Source: Mucilaginibacter kameinonensis
Lineage (GTDB): Bacteria > Bacteroidota > Bacteroidia > Sphingobacteriales > Sphingobacteriaceae
Assembly: GCF_003675385.1 (NCBI RefSeq)
Contig: NZ_RCWZ01000006.1
Location: forward strand, 227,180 to 291,179
Direction of reading: 5' to 3'
DNA length: 64,000 nt
Both the position numbers and the translations under genes were made by a program. Below, one piece after another: positions 8,485-18,587 of this stretch (its first letter is position 1; each line of letters begins with the position of its first letter). Under the pieces are notes generated by a model. The model saw only the letters and a list, made by a program, of their open reading frames with translations. It was not told the DNA's origin and made no database searches.

Positions 8485-8682
8485 ATGGAATCAATGGAAA
8501 ATGCTAACGCAGAAGGACACTACAAATTATTAACTTTAGCTATTGTTATCGGTATAGTAGGCGTATTCCTGCGTTTTGCCGGCGATGCCAACACAGGCTT
8601 CATGTTTACATCTATTTCAAACATTATCCTGATCATCGGTATCCTGATTGCTTTGAAATGCGTTTTCTCAATCATGAAGTAA
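8485..8682 (+). CDS. Small two-helix membrane protein
   Basis: A 65-residue protein with a polar N-terminus (ESMENANAEGHYK) and two membrane helices (about residues 16-33 and 43-62) joined by a short loop FAGDANTGFMFTS. It has its own promoter element and terminator, which supports a real, separately transcribed gene despite its size. I recognise it only as a kind of short protein seen in Sphingobacteriaceae, with no function known. Confidence 0.7.
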   Translation: MESMENANAEGHYKLLTLAIVIGIVGVFLRFAGDANTGFMFTSISNIILIIGILIALKCVFSIMK

Positions 8683-8704
8683 AATCCTGCAAAAGGAATT
8701 ATAT

Positions 8705-8738
8705 AAAAAGCGCCTTCAATTTGAGGGCGCTTTTTTTT
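8705..8738. terminator. Intrinsic terminator
   Basis: AAAAAGCGCC-TTCAATTTGA-GGGCGCTTTTTTTT is a symmetrical stem flanked by A and T runs. It serves the small gene at 8485 and also the convergent gldB. Confidence 0.85.
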
Positions 8739-8743
8739 GCTTT

Positions 8744-9781
8744 TTATTTGGGGTGATAGCCTGCCTCGTTCAATATTTTTTGAGCATCCTTATCCGCCAT
8801 TAACTGGGATAGGGTAACATCAGGATGCTTATCCATGTATTTCTTCACTATTTGCCATCCCGTCCAAACGGCCAGTTTAGGGGCCGATTCATTCTTTTCA
8901 CCGAAGCCGGGGGTGAAAGGCGCTTCAGTAAGGTATTTCTGAATTTTCTGGTAATCGGTTTCGTACAACAGGTTTTCTTGTAAAAAGTATCCCCAGATCT
9001 TGGCTTCAAAATCCTGGCACCATTTCAGTTGTTCGGTACTATAACGGATTTTAGTGCTATCGGCTACGTCAGGCAATATTCTGTCCATAAAATACATGAT
9101 CTTACCATTGTACACCATCTTATTAAGCAAAGCTTTGTCGTTGTCATCTTCTGGAAACATTTCCTCCCGCGCTATGCCTTCAACCACCCGTGGCGTAATA
9201 TTGTCAGGAGTGAACCATTTGGAAAGGTAATGCGGAAAAGCATTGGTGAGCGAGGGATAAAAGCGCGAATCCGCACCAAGGAAAAGATCGATCCCTACAC
9301 CAAAATAACCGTCACCAATGGTAGTTTGGGCCTGGAAACCCGAAATGTATGCATATACCCTCGGCAGGCGTTTTTGCGGATAATAATATTTAATGTATTT
9401 AAAGGCTTCGGTAAGGCTGGCATTCTGCCGATCCATATTAGGGAAGGCGGCATCGGCGTCATGCTTCAGATCGTTATAGGGCTTGCCCGCGAATACTTGC
9501 TGCAGGGCTTTAAAATAGGCCGTATCCTTAGCACTGCCAACCTGTAAAATGCGTTCAATAAAATCGGGATAAAAGCTACCATACTGTGTTTGAAGGTATG
9601 CGGCCTGCTGGGCCATGGGTTTACTGCGCATGGCATCAAAATCGTGGTCAAACCGTTCAATTTTAACATCAACATTGATATTGCTTACATCAATTTTTTT
9701 GTTGTGGCTACAGCCGCTTAATATCAGGCCGATGGAAAAAATTAAGTAAATTTGCTTTGCTATATACCGGGTAGGGTTCAT
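8744..9781 (-). CDS. gldB: Gliding-motility lipoprotein GldB
   Basis: A 345-residue lipoprotein with the Cys at residue 24 (LILSGCSH). The mature part contains VKIERFDHDFDAM near the N-terminus, FPNMDRQNASLTEAFKYIKYYYP, and GVGIDLFLGADSRFYP, which I recognise as GldB. GldB is needed for gliding and type IX secretion in Flavobacterium, and homologues are kept in many non-gliding Bacteroidota. The nadE neighbour at 9934, divergent here, supports the call because gldB and nadE are often adjacent in the phylum; gldC is not present. The C-terminus is conserved (WTGWQIVKKYMDKHP). Confidence 0.85.
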   Translation of the reverse strand: MNPTRYIAKQIYLIFSIGLILSGCSHNKKIDVSNINVDVKIERFDHDFDAMRSKPMAQQAAYLQTQYGSFYPDFIERILQVGSAKDTAYFKALQQVFAGKPYNDLKHDADAAFPNMDRQNASLTEAFKYIKYYYPQKRLPRVYAYISGFQAQTTIGDGYFGVGIDLFLGADSRFYPSLTNAFPHYLSKWFTPDNITPRVVEGIAREEMFPEDDNDKALLNKMVYNGKIMYFMDRILPDVADSTKIRYSTEQLKWCQDFEAKIWGYFLQENLLYETDYQKIQKYLTEAPFTPGFGEKNESAPKLAVWTGWQIVKKYMDKHPDVTLSQLMADKDAQKILNEAGYHPK

Positions 9782-9796
9782 CTTTATCCTTTAAGG

Positions 9797-9804
9797 CAAA
9801 AGTA
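9797..9804 (-). promoter_or_regulatory. Likely -7 promoter element for gldB
   Basis: CAAAAGTA on the plus strand reads TACTTTTG on the minus strand, an exact TAnnTTTG match, 16 bases before the gldB ATG. I do not see a clear -33 TTTG at the usual spacing. Confidence 0.45.
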
Positions 9805-9837
9805 ATTTTATTTGCATAATGTTGCTACTATTGTTAA

Positions 9838-9900
9838 GTCAATAGTCGGTAGCCTTAAGTCGGGATTTTCGACTTTGAACTAAAGGCTCCTGACTCAGGA
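9838..9900. repeat. Intergenic palindrome between gldB and nadE
   Basis: AGTCGGTAGCCTTAAGTC (about 9844-9861) pairs imperfectly with GACTTTGAACTAAAGGCTCCTGACT (9871-9895) around a short T-rich loop. It lies in the divergent promoter region and fits the window-wide pattern of palindromic spacers. Confidence 0.55.
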
Positions 9901-9933
9901 TTAAACAAGACCTATCAATATAATTATATACTT

Positions 9934-11583
9934 ATGAAAATCGCGTTAGCACAGCTCAACTATCACGTAGGTAATTTTGAATCGAACACTAATAAAATCA
10001 TTGACCATATCATCAAGGCAAAAAACCACGGGGCCGACCTGGTTGTATTTGCCGAACTATGTGTTTGCGGCTACCCTTCGCGCGATTTTTTAGAATTTGA
10101 TGAGTTCATTGGCCTGTGCGATGATGCTGCTAAAAAGATTGCCGAAGTATGTATTGATATCGCCTGTATCATTGGCCTGCCAACCCCTAACCATAAAACC
10201 GAAGGTAAAGACCTGAGCAATTCTGCTTATTTTATTGAGAATGGTAAGGTGAAAGCGGTGGTGAACAAAGCCCTGTTACCTAACTATGATGTGTTTGACG
10301 AATATCGCTATTTTGAGCCTTCAACCGAGTTTAGCTGCATTGAGTTTAAAGGAAAACGTATAGCACTTACTATTTGCGAAGATCTTTGGAATACTATCGA
10401 AAACCCGCTGTATGTTACCCGGCCGATGGATACACTTATTCATCAAGATCCGCATGTGATGATCAATATAGCGGCGTCGCCATTTGCTTATAATCATGAT
10501 GAAGAGCGCATTGAGATATTGAGCGACAATGCCAGCCGTTACAAGCTGCCTTTATTGTACGTTAACCATGTGGGCGCACAAACCGAACTGATATTTGACG
10601 GCGGCTCTCTTGTGTTTGATAATACCGGAAAGCTGATTGATGAAATGCCTTATTTTGAGGAAAGCCTGGCCTATTACACGCTTAACGAAGACAATACGCT
10701 GAGCTTTGATCATCCTACAACTATAAAAGCAGAACGCCCGGCGGATATTGAGCAGATCCATCAGGCCGTGATTCTGGGTATCCGCGATTATTTTTATAAA
10801 TCGGGATTTAAGCAAGCTATTTTAGGTTTATCAGGCGGTATAGATTCGGCTGTTGTTTGCGCGCTGGCTGCCGAGGCGCTTGGCCCGCAAAATGTGATGG
10901 CTGTGTTGTTGCCTTCTCGTTTTTCAACAGATCATTCATTAAAAGACGCGCAGGATCTGGTTGATAACCTTGGTTGTAAGCACGAGATTGTGCCTATCAA
11001 AAGTATTACCGAAGCATTTGAAACGGCTTTAAACCCGCAATTTGATGGCCTGCCATTTAACATTGCCGAAGAGAATATTCAATCCCGCAGCAGGGCAGTT
11101 TTGTTGATGGCGATGTGTAATAAGTTCGGTTACATTTTGCTGAATACCAGTAACAAGAGCGAAGCTGCTGTAGGTTACGGCACTTTGTATGGTGATATGT
11201 GCGGTGGTATCTCGGTTATTGGCGACGTGTACAAAACACAGGTTTTTGAGCTTGCGCGATATATTAACCGTGATAAGGAGATCATCCCGATCAATTCAAT
11301 CGTTAAACCACCATCGGCAGAGTTAAGGCCCGACCAAAAGGATACCGATTCGCTGCCCGAGTATGACGTGCTTGATAAGATCCTGGCCGAGTATATCGAA
11401 AACCGGTGTTCATCGGCAGAGATCATCAGGATGGGTTATGACGAAGCCACTGTTAAACGCGTAATTAAGCTTACCAATTCGGCAGAGCATAAGCGCTACC
11501 AGACCCCGCCTATTTTGAGGGTGTCGCCAAAAGCGTTTGGTATGGGACGAAGAATGCCAATTGTGGGTAAATACTTGTCGTAA
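9934..11583 (+). CDS. nadE: Glutamine-dependent NAD+ synthetase
   Basis: Last step of NAD biosynthesis: amidation of deamido-NAD using glutamine and ATP, in the cytoplasm. The 549-residue protein is the two-domain form. The N-terminal nitrilase domain supplies ammonia: Glu in VVFAELCVCGYPSRD, Lys in VNKALLPNYDVFDEYRYF, and the Cys nucleophile in LTICEDLW. The C-terminal synthetase domain has the ATP-binding P-loop LSGGIDSAVV (about residue 298) and the motifs LLNTSNKSEAAVGYGTLYGDM and KPPSAELRPDQ. All catalytic motifs are intact. It is transcribed away from gldB. Confidence 0.97.
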   Translation: MKIALAQLNYHVGNFESNTNKIIDHIIKAKNHGADLVVFAELCVCGYPSRDFLEFDEFIGLCDDAAKKIAEVCIDIACIIGLPTPNHKTEGKDLSNSAYFIENGKVKAVVNKALLPNYDVFDEYRYFEPSTEFSCIEFKGKRIALTICEDLWNTIENPLYVTRPMDTLIHQDPHVMINIAASPFAYNHDEERIEILSDNASRYKLPLLYVNHVGAQTELIFDGGSLVFDNTGKLIDEMPYFEESLAYYTLNEDNTLSFDHPTTIKAERPADIEQIHQAVILGIRDYFYKSGFKQAILGLSGGIDSAVVCALAAEALGPQNVMAVLLPSRFSTDHSLKDAQDLVDNLGCKHEIVPIKSITEAFETALNPQFDGLPFNIAEENIQSRSRAVLLMAMCNKFGYILLNTSNKSEAAVGYGTLYGDMCGGISVIGDVYKTQVFELARYINRDKEIIPINSIVKPPSAELRPDQKDTDSLPEYDVLDKILAEYIENRCSSAEIIRMGYDEATVKRVIKLTNSAEHKRYQTPPILRVSPKAFGMGRRMPIVGKYLS

Positions 11584-11693
11584 CAGCTAATTTTTTCACT
11601 CTTTAACCAATAAGTATACGAATGTTGTAAAGCAGCGTTGGTTTTATTTTAGTTGAGGCTGATTTTTCTTAAAATTGCCTATCTTTCAAACCA

Positions 11694-14600
11694 ATGATTA
11701 AACTTTACACAATTATTTCGTTTTGCTTTTTGCTATCAGTTGTGGCGACAAACGTCATGGCCCAGCAACCTTTGATCAGTGAAAAAAACAAGGTTCAGCT
11801 GAATGATATCTCAAAGCAGGCGCTCACAGACTACCAGGTATCTTATAAAAAGGCAGTATCATTGGCCGCAACACACGGCTGGACGCTATCACGCCGTACA
11901 AAAAGTGGCAACCTGCTTACCCTGCAGGGCGTTAATAAATTAGGGTTCCCGATATACCTCATAACACATAACAATACCACTGCGGCAGCTACTACAGGTA
12001 CCAATACCTTACAACCAGGTGGTTCACTGGGCTTGAATTTATCCGGCTCGTCAGATTTTTTAAGCAATAAACTGGCCATATGGGACGGCGGTGCGGTTTA
12101 CAAAGCCCACCAGGAGTTTGCAGGTAAAACCATTACCCTTAAAACTACCGCATCTGTAAATGATCATTCATCGCATGTGGCTGGTACTATGATAGCCAAA
12201 GGAATTTACGCGCCTGCCAAAGGGATGTCATTTGGTGCAACAACGTTGCTATCCTACGATTTTAATAATGACGAAGCTACCATGAGCGCCGCTGCCGCTA
12301 ACCTGTTGCTGTCAAATCACTCCTATGGGGTAGTTGCCGGTTGGGATTATAACGATTCGGCGGCTCGTTGGGAATGGAATGGTTTACCCGGTGATACGGT
12401 TGACTATAACTTTGGTTTTTATGATGCTAAAACAGCCAACTGGGATAAGATAGCATATAACGCGCCATATTATCTTATAGTTGAATCGGCCGGTAATGAA
12501 CGGTCAAGCAATGGTCCGGCTGTTGGTGAAACCTACTACGGCTATAAAAGCAAGACCGATCAAACCTTTGTAAGTAAAGGTGCGCGGCCTGCAGGTATCA
12601 GCAATAACGATGGCTATGATATTATCAGCACAAGCGGTAATGCCAAAAACATACTCACTGTAGGAGCAGTTTACCCGTTGCCCTACGGGCCTAAAGTAAG
12701 GGAGAATGTAGTGATTGCCCCCTTCAGTAGTTGGGGGCCGACTGATGACGGTCGCATTAAGCCCGATATTGTGGGTGATGGTGTAAATGTACTTTCGGTT
12801 GGTGTTGATAACACTACATCATATCTTACGCTGTCGGGTACTTCAATGGCTGCTCCTAATGTTACAGGGTCGCTTTATTTATTGCAGGAATATTATGCTA
12901 AGCAAAACGGTGGGGCGTTTATGCGTTCGGCTACATTGAAAGGATTGGTTTGCCATACCGCTTTTGACGCCGGAAATGTAGGCCCCGATTATATTTTTGG
13001 CTGGGGTTTACTGAACATGCCGGAAGCCGCGCAAGCAATAACCGATAACGGTGGCAAAAGCATAGTAAGTGAAAAAACGTTAAGCCAGGGACAAACACAA
13101 ACCTATAATGTAATAGCATCGGGCAACCGGCTGCTGGCTGCAACCATAGCCTGGACAGATCTGCAAGGCACGGCCACTACGGAAGGGGTAATCAACAGCC
13201 GTACCCCTAAACTGGTGAATGATCTTGATATCAGGGTGAGCGATGGTACTACTACTTTTACTCCCTGGGTGCTTGATCCGGAGAAACCGGGTTTTGCCGC
13301 GACTCATGGTGATAACATCCGTGATAATATTGAGCAGGTATATATCCCTAACTCGGTTCCCGGCAGAGCGTATACCATTACAGTATCACACAAAGGCACT
13401 TTATCATCCGGATCACAAGCCTATTCGCTCATTGTTACAGGAGTTGGCGGAACTGCTTATTGCGCTTCGGCCCCGCTTTCAAGTACCGATTCGAGGGTTG
13501 ATAACTTTAAACTGGCTAATATTGATAATTCTCCTGCTGCAGGTTGCACAAGTTATTCGGATTACACCAGTCTCACCGCGCAGCTTGAACAGGCTAAAAC
13601 ATACCCTTTAAGTATTACGCTGGGCACTTGCGGCAACAATTTCAATAAAGCCGCCAAAGTATTTATCGACTGGAATGCCAACGGTGTTTTTGAAGATAAC
13701 GAGCTGGTTGCTACAACCGGTATCATTAATGGTGCGGGTACTTATAATACCAATATCACTGTACCCGGTACGGTAGTTGCCGGCGCATATAGCCTGATGC
13801 GGGTTGTACTTACCGAAACAGGTGACGCATCAACTATTAAAGCTTGCGGTACTTATGCCAAAGGCGAAACACAGGATTACAGGGTACAGTTTCTGCAAAC
13901 CAGTATCGATGCGGGCGTTATCTCTATCGTAAGTCCGGGTAGTAGTGGTTCATGCTCAGAAAGTACGCCTGTCACAGTGCGAATTAAAAACTTCGGTAAC
14001 GCGGCTATCAATAATATTCCTATTACGGTTACCATTACCGATGCCAATAACCTTACAACTACTTATAACGAAACTTATAAAAGCTCGTTGCCTGCCTTAG
14101 CCGAAGACAACTTTACCTTTAGTCAGCAGTTTAACGCGGTTGCGGGTGCTTCTTACACAATTACTGCCACCAGTAAACTTACTGGTGATCCGGTTAGTAG
14201 CAATAACTCGACAACAGCTAATGTGGTGATTAATTCGCCGGCAATCATTGGTGATCTGAGTGCTTATTATTGTGCCACCACCAGCCAATACGAGTTATTT
14301 GGTACCGGCGACGGTACCGTATTATGGTATCAGAATGCTAACGACGTTTTACCTATAGCTGCAGGGAGTGAAGCTTTAACCAGTCAGGCTCCGGTTAATA
14401 ATACCTATTACGCGGGTATTAATGATTTTAAAGGAACTATTGGCGCTGCCACTAAAGGCGCTTTTACGGCTGGTGGATATAACCAGTTTACGCCTTATAT
14501 AACTGTAAATACCAAGGTGCCGGTGCTCATTAAAAGCGCGCGTCTTTATATTGGTAATTCGGGTAAGATTACCTTTAACGTAGCTAACGCTAACGGGCAG

Positions 14601-15434
14601 ATTGTTTCTTCAACTTCTATCGATGCTGTTGCTACGCGCACTACGCCGCTGGCCGGTGCACAGCCCGATGATCCAAATGATCAGGGGCAGGTGTATGACC
14701 TTAACCTGTCGTTACCGGCTGCCGGTGACTACCAGATCTCCGTTGATTTTGCAGATCAGGCTACCATATACCGGAGCAACGGAGGGGTAACGGGGTATCC
14801 TTTCAAAATAGGCAATATATTTAGTATTACCGGCAACAGTGCCACCGCAACCAATGGTGATACCACAGCATATAAAGACTACTACTACTATTTTTACGAT
14901 ATGAAGGTGCAAAGCCTGGGCTGCGCGTCTGCCGCACGTAAAGCGGTAACATTAAGTAAGCCGGTTATCACCCAGGCAAATAACACCCTCACCTCGAGCT
15001 TTAATGATGGTAACCAATGGCTGTTGGATGGTAACGTTATAAGCGGGGCTACAGCCGTGACTTACAATCCAACACAAAGCGGAAAATACCAGGTACAGGT
15101 TACTCTGGCTAACGGCTGCGCGGCACAGTCTGATAATTATTTTTATGCGCGGGAAGGTGTCGCCGGGAATAAGAGCGAGATAGGATTAAGCGCATTCCCG
15201 GTACCGGTAAGTACCAATTTGAATGTGGTGTTTTCGGCTAAGGAAGCCGCCATTATGAAACTATCGCTTATCAATGCCGGTGGCGAAGCTGTTTATCAAA
15301 GTGCACAGCAAAATATTGATCAGGGGCCTTATAGCACCACCCTTAACGTGAGCAGGCAAACACCGGGAGTGTATGTGTTAAAAGTATTACTGGGGCAGAA
15401 GGTTTATTCACAAAAAATTATCATCACCCGTTAA
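11694..15434 (+). CDS. Secreted S8 subtilisin-like protease with GEVED and T9SS sorting domains
   Basis: A 1246-residue multidomain exoprotease. The signal peptide ends near residue 23 (VMAQQ). The peptidase S8 domain (about 120-470) has the full triad: D131 in IWDGG, H161 in HSSHVAG and S384 in SGTSMAAP. A GEVED-type domain follows around 600-700 (VFIDWNANGVFEDNELV), then a CARDB/Ig-like module (about 740-840) and further beta-rich modules. The last 75 residues (FPVPVSTNLNV ... GVYVLKVLLGQKVYSQKIIITR) are a type A T9SS sorting domain, so it should cross the outer membrane by type IX secretion. It stands alone after nadE; the likely job is degradation of external protein. Confidence 0.92.
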   Translation: MIKLYTIISFCFLLSVVATNVMAQQPLISEKNKVQLNDISKQALTDYQVSYKKAVSLAATHGWTLSRRTKSGNLLTLQGVNKLGFPIYLITHNNTTAAATTGTNTLQPGGSLGLNLSGSSDFLSNKLAIWDGGAVYKAHQEFAGKTITLKTTASVNDHSSHVAGTMIAKGIYAPAKGMSFGATTLLSYDFNNDEATMSAAAANLLLSNHSYGVVAGWDYNDSAARWEWNGLPGDTVDYNFGFYDAKTANWDKIAYNAPYYLIVESAGNERSSNGPAVGETYYGYKSKTDQTFVSKGARPAGISNNDGYDIISTSGNAKNILTVGAVYPLPYGPKVRENVVIAPFSSWGPTDDGRIKPDIVGDGVNVLSVGVDNTTSYLTLSGTSMAAPNVTGSLYLLQEYYAKQNGGAFMRSATLKGLVCHTAFDAGNVGPDYIFGWGLLNMPEAAQAITDNGGKSIVSEKTLSQGQTQTYNVIASGNRLLAATIAWTDLQGTATTEGVINSRTPKLVNDLDIRVSDGTTTFTPWVLDPEKPGFAATHGDNIRDNIEQVYIPNSVPGRAYTITVSHKGTLSSGSQAYSLIVTGVGGTAYCASAPLSSTDSRVDNFKLANIDNSPAAGCTSYSDYTSLTAQLEQAKTYPLSITLGTCGNNFNKAAKVFIDWNANGVFEDNELVATTGIINGAGTYNTNITVPGTVVAGAYSLMRVVLTETGDASTIKACGTYAKGETQDYRVQFLQTSIDAGVISIVSPGSSGSCSESTPVTVRIKNFGNAAINNIPITVTITDANNLTTTYNETYKSSLPALAEDNFTFSQQFNAVAGASYTITATSKLTGDPVSSNNSTTANVVINSPAIIGDLSAYYCATTSQYELFGTGDGTVLWYQNANDVLPIAAGSEALTSQAPVNNTYYAGINDFKGTIGAATKGAFTAGGYNQFTPYITVNTKVPVLIKSARLYIGNSGKITFNVANANGQIVSSTSIDAVATRTTPLAGAQPDDPNDQGQVYDLNLSLPAAGDYQISVDFADQATIYRSNGGVTGYPFKIGNIFSITGNSATATNGDTTAYKDYYYYFYDMKVQSLGCASAARKAVTLSKPVITQANNTLTSSFNDGNQWLLDGNVISGATAVTYNPTQSGKYQVQVTLANGCAAQSDNYFYAREGVAGNKSEIGLSAFPVPVSTNLNVVFSAKEAAIMKLSLINAGGEAVYQSAQQNIDQGPYSTTLNVSRQTPGVYVLKVLLGQKVYSQKIIITR

Positions 15435-15462
15435 GCAGGTGATGATAGCTTTCCATTAATTT

Positions 15463-15957
15463 TTAGAAGGTATATTTTACGCCCAGTCCGGGTGCAATGT
15501 CAAAGAAGGGGCCTCTCGCCAACTCCAGACGTGGGTTAAGGTCAAGGCTGATAGCGATAGGGGCAGAGGGTAGTACATATTCTAAACCGATTACCGCATC
15601 GGCACCAATCAGGATGTGTTTGCCATTATAGTATTCGTCATCGCCACCAAAGCGTTTGTAGTAACCACTGCCTACCGAACCAAGGTGACCACCAAAGCCA
15701 TAATAAAAGCTTAGTTTATCAACGTTAAAGGCTTGCTGGTTTAATTCGTATAAACCCGTTAGTACCGCGCCATGATCGCGAATGCCTAAAATGCCTTCAA
15801 GCGCTGTGCCTTTATCCATAAAGTATTTAACGGATGGACCAATCTCGTATGCGCCAAACTTTAAACCTACTGCTGTTTTATAGTCCTGGGCTTGTGATTT
15901 TTTGCTGATAAGTAAAAGGGAAACGGAAAGAAATAAAAGGTACGTTAATTTTTTCAT
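15463..15957 (-). CDS. Secreted beta-barrel-like outer-membrane protein, unknown function
   Basis: The start at 15957 gives MKKLTYLLFLSVSLLLISKK, a standard signal peptide with a cleavage site after SQAQ; an upstream ATG adds 8 residues. The mature protein of about 140 residues has alternating hydrophobic strands with many Gly and Tyr (YYGFGGHLGSVGSGYY, IGADAVIGLEYVLPS) and ends in KYTF, an aromatic C-terminus typical of small outer-membrane barrels. It resembles the small 'outer membrane insertion/porin-like' proteins of the phylum, but I cannot name a family. It converges on the subtilase gene. Confidence 0.65.
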   Translation of the reverse strand: MKKLTYLLFLSVSLLLISKKSQAQDYKTAVGLKFGAYEIGPSVKYFMDKGTALEGILGIRDHGAVLTGLYELNQQAFNVDKLSFYYGFGGHLGSVGSGYYKRFGGDDEYYNGKHILIGADAVIGLEYVLPSAPIAISLDLNPRLELARGPFFDIAPGLGVKYTF

Positions 15958-16200
15958 GCAGATGAATTTAATGATTGACAATATTGTAGCTGTAACAAAA
16001 AAGTGACCAGCTTGTTTAACTCAATTTGAGCTTTTATATTTTATGCAAATAAACGGCAGAATTGACTTTTTATGGTATTAGCCCGGGAAAAACATTCCTG
16101 TTTTGTTTCTATTGGATTGGTTTCCAGCGTGAAAGAATAGGGGTGGATTGTTAAATTAAGTGTCTGAATGATATAAATTAGTGAAAATTAAATTGTTGTA

Positions 16201-17922
16201 ATGACTATAAACTTCTTCAAAGCAAATAATCCGAAATGCCGGTTCCTGTTTTTTGCCGTAATGTTTTTCACCCTGGCTGGCTGTGCGCCGGGGCAACTGG
16301 GATTGAACAACAGCGGTCAATACCACAACGGAATGGTGGTTTGCGCCTATCCTGATGCAGCACAGGTTGGGCTTGATATATTGAAAAAAGGAGGTAACGC
16401 GGTTGACGCCGCTGTCGCGGTTCAATTTGCTTTAACCGTTACTTTACCCGAGGCCGGTAACATAGGCGGAGGTGGCTTCATGGTTTACCGTGCGGGTGAT
16501 GGCAAAACAAGTACGCTCGATTTTAGGGAGAAGGGCCCTGCTGCCGCCAATGCTAACATGTACCTCGATTCGGCAGGCAACGTAATTCCTGATATGAGCC
16601 TGTATACACACAAGGCCTCGGGCGTGCCGGGGTCTGTTGATGGCATGGTGGAAGCTCATCGTAAATATGGAAAACTGAAATGGGCCGACCTGGTACAACC
16701 TGCTATTAACCTTGCCCGTAATGGTTTTAAGATAACCAAACACCTGGCGAAGGATCTGAACAGTGCCGCCGAACAGTTTAAAAAGTTAAATCCCGGTAAA
16801 AACTACCTGGTAAAGGATGGCGAATGGAAAGAAGGTGATTTACTGTTGCAGGAAGATCTTGCCAAAACATTTGAACAGATCCGAGATAAAGGTCGCGATG
16901 GGTTTTACGACGGCCCGGTTGCTGATTTATTAGTCGCTGAAATGAAACAAGGCAACGGACTCATCACCAAGGCCGATCTTAAAAACTACCATTCCGTTTG
17001 GCGTAACGCGCTTATTGGTCAATATAAGGAATATAAGATCATCACTATGCCGCCGCCGTCAAGTGGCGGGATTGCCTTATTACAACTGTTGAAATCGGTT
17101 GAGCCTTATCCGCTTAAACAATGGGGATATAACCAGGATTCTACCATCAGGCTTATTGTAGAGGCCGAACGCAGGGTATATGCCGATAGATCTAAATATC
17201 TTGGCGACCCGGATTTTTATAAAGTGCCGGTTGATAGCCTGCTCAGGCCGGCTTATATCACATCCCGTATGAAAACTTTTAGCTGGGATGCTGCCACGCC
17301 AAGCACCAGTATCCAACCAGGTTCATTTGTTGGTTATGAAAGCGATCAAACTACCCATTATTCTATTGTTGATAGGTATGGAAACGCGGTATCTATCACA
17401 ACTACATTGAACGACACTTTTGGCTCAAGGATTTTTGTAAGCGGGGCGGGTTTTTTGCTTAATAACGAAATGGACGATTTCAGCTCAAAACCGGGAGTGC
17501 CAAACATGTACGGACTTATCGGCGGCAAGGCAAACAGTATCCAGCCAGGTAAACGGATGCTATCATCCATGACCCCAACCATTGTTGAAAAAGATGGTAA
17601 ATTGTTTATGGTGGTTGGCACCCCCGGTGGCTCAACCATTATCACCTCGGTTTTTCAAACCATACTCAACGTAATTGAATTTAATCAGAGTATGCAACAG
17701 GCAGTTGCTTCAAAGCGTTTCCACAGCCAATGGTTGCCCGATGAGGTAACTGTTGAAAAAGACGGTATTGATAGCGTTACTGTGAGCAAACTGCAAAGTA
17801 AAGGATACAAAATAGTAAGCAGGCAATCCATCGGCAGGGTTGATGCCATCATCAAAACCAAATGGGGCTACTACGAAGGCGGTGCAGACCCGAGAGGGGA
17901 TGATACAAAGATGGGTTGGTAA
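16201..17922 (+). CDS. ggt: Gamma-glutamyltransferase (lipoprotein form)
   Basis: Breaks down glutathione and other gamma-glutamyl compounds in the periplasm. The 573-residue precursor carries a lipoprotein signal with Cys28 (FTLAGCAPG). It is made as one chain and self-cleaves between Q383 and T384 in SDQTTHYSIVD, so T384 becomes the N-terminal nucleophile of the small subunit. Other family motifs are GGNAVDAAVAVQFAL, PEAGNIGGGGFMVY, LLNNEMDDFSSKPG and MLSSMTPTIV. The residue pattern is complete, so activity is likely. It is a single gene; the 200 bases after it hold a palindromic repeat. Confidence 0.96.
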   Translation: MTINFFKANNPKCRFLFFAVMFFTLAGCAPGQLGLNNSGQYHNGMVVCAYPDAAQVGLDILKKGGNAVDAAVAVQFALTVTLPEAGNIGGGGFMVYRAGDGKTSTLDFREKGPAAANANMYLDSAGNVIPDMSLYTHKASGVPGSVDGMVEAHRKYGKLKWADLVQPAINLARNGFKITKHLAKDLNSAAEQFKKLNPGKNYLVKDGEWKEGDLLLQEDLAKTFEQIRDKGRDGFYDGPVADLLVAEMKQGNGLITKADLKNYHSVWRNALIGQYKEYKIITMPPPSSGGIALLQLLKSVEPYPLKQWGYNQDSTIRLIVEAERRVYADRSKYLGDPDFYKVPVDSLLRPAYITSRMKTFSWDAATPSTSIQPGSFVGYESDQTTHYSIVDRYGNAVSITTTLNDTFGSRIFVSGAGFLLNNEMDDFSSKPGVPNMYGLIGGKANSIQPGKRMLSSMTPTIVEKDGKLFMVVGTPGGSTIITSVFQTILNVIEFNQSMQQAVASKRFHSQWLPDEVTVEKDGIDSVTVSKLQSKGYKIVSRQSIGRVDAIIKTKWGYYEGGADPRGDDTKMGW

Positions 17923-17931
17923 CGATAGTTA

Positions 17932-18099
17932 GTTTAGTTGCAGGGGCCGCTTAGTTGCAGCAGCAGTGACAGTAGCAGTAAAATGTTTATAAAATGGCTG
18001 CTCGATTTACTGAACGGTTGTGCATGAACAACTAAATAACTGCCGCTGCTACTGCAACTGCCACTATCATAACCAGTCCAAACAGCCACTGCAACTAAA
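17932..18099. repeat. Intergenic palindrome with TAGTTGCAG units
   Basis: TTTAGTTGCAG on the left (from about 17934) faces CTGCAACTAAA on the right (to about 18099). Inside, GCAGCAGTGACAGTAGCAG faces CTGCCGCTGCTACTGCAACTGCCACT. The element folds into nested stems and holds no ORF. It fills the gap between ggt and the MarR gene. Confidence 0.65.
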
Positions 18100-18137
18100 T
18101 TTGCGTAATCAATATCCATTTCTTACGTTTGGTAGGC

Positions 18138-18581
18138 ATGCATAATAATGTAAAACACCAGGAAACTATCGACTATTTTATAAAAATAGTGTGGCAAACC
18201 ATGGCTAACCGGTACAACCAGTTAGTTACGGAGTTTGGCTTTACACAATCAATAGGTTACCTGCTCATTAATATCGACGAAAAAGAAGGCACTACCGTAT
18301 CGCAGGCGGCGGCCTTGCTGGGGCTTAAATCAACCAGCTTGTCACGCATGCTCAGTCAGCTGGAAGCCACCGGTCTTATTTACCGCGAAAGTAACGAGGG
18401 GGATAAACGCTCAGTTAAGATATACCTTACCCCCTTAGGTAAAGAAAAACGGCACCAGGCCCGAGTAATAGTAAGGCAGTTTAATAACTACCTTGACGCC
18501 AACATCAGCGAAGCCGATAAACAGCACCTCATCGAAACCCTTAAAAAACTCAACAAGCTTACAGTTAATTATAAACCCTGA
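18138..18581 (+). CDS. MarR-family transcriptional regulator
   Basis: A 147-residue winged-helix DNA-binding protein. The ATG at 18138 is preferred to a TTG nine bases upstream. An N-terminal helix precedes the winged helix: TVSQAAALLGLKSTSLSRMLSQLEATGLIYRESNEGDKRSVKIYLTPLGKE, with the recognition helix at STSLSRMLSQLE and the wing at GDKRSVKIYLT. C-terminal helices are for dimer formation. These regulators usually repress a neighbouring gene and respond to small ligands, but no obvious target lies next to it; ggt is upstream across a repeat and the FKBP genes are downstream. Confidence 0.88.
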   Translation: MHNNVKHQETIDYFIKIVWQTMANRYNQLVTEFGFTQSIGYLLINIDEKEGTTVSQAAALLGLKSTSLSRMLSQLEATGLIYRESNEGDKRSVKIYLTPLGKEKRHQARVIVRQFNNYLDANISEADKQHLIETLKKLNKLTVNYKP

Positions 18582-18587
18582 GTTTGC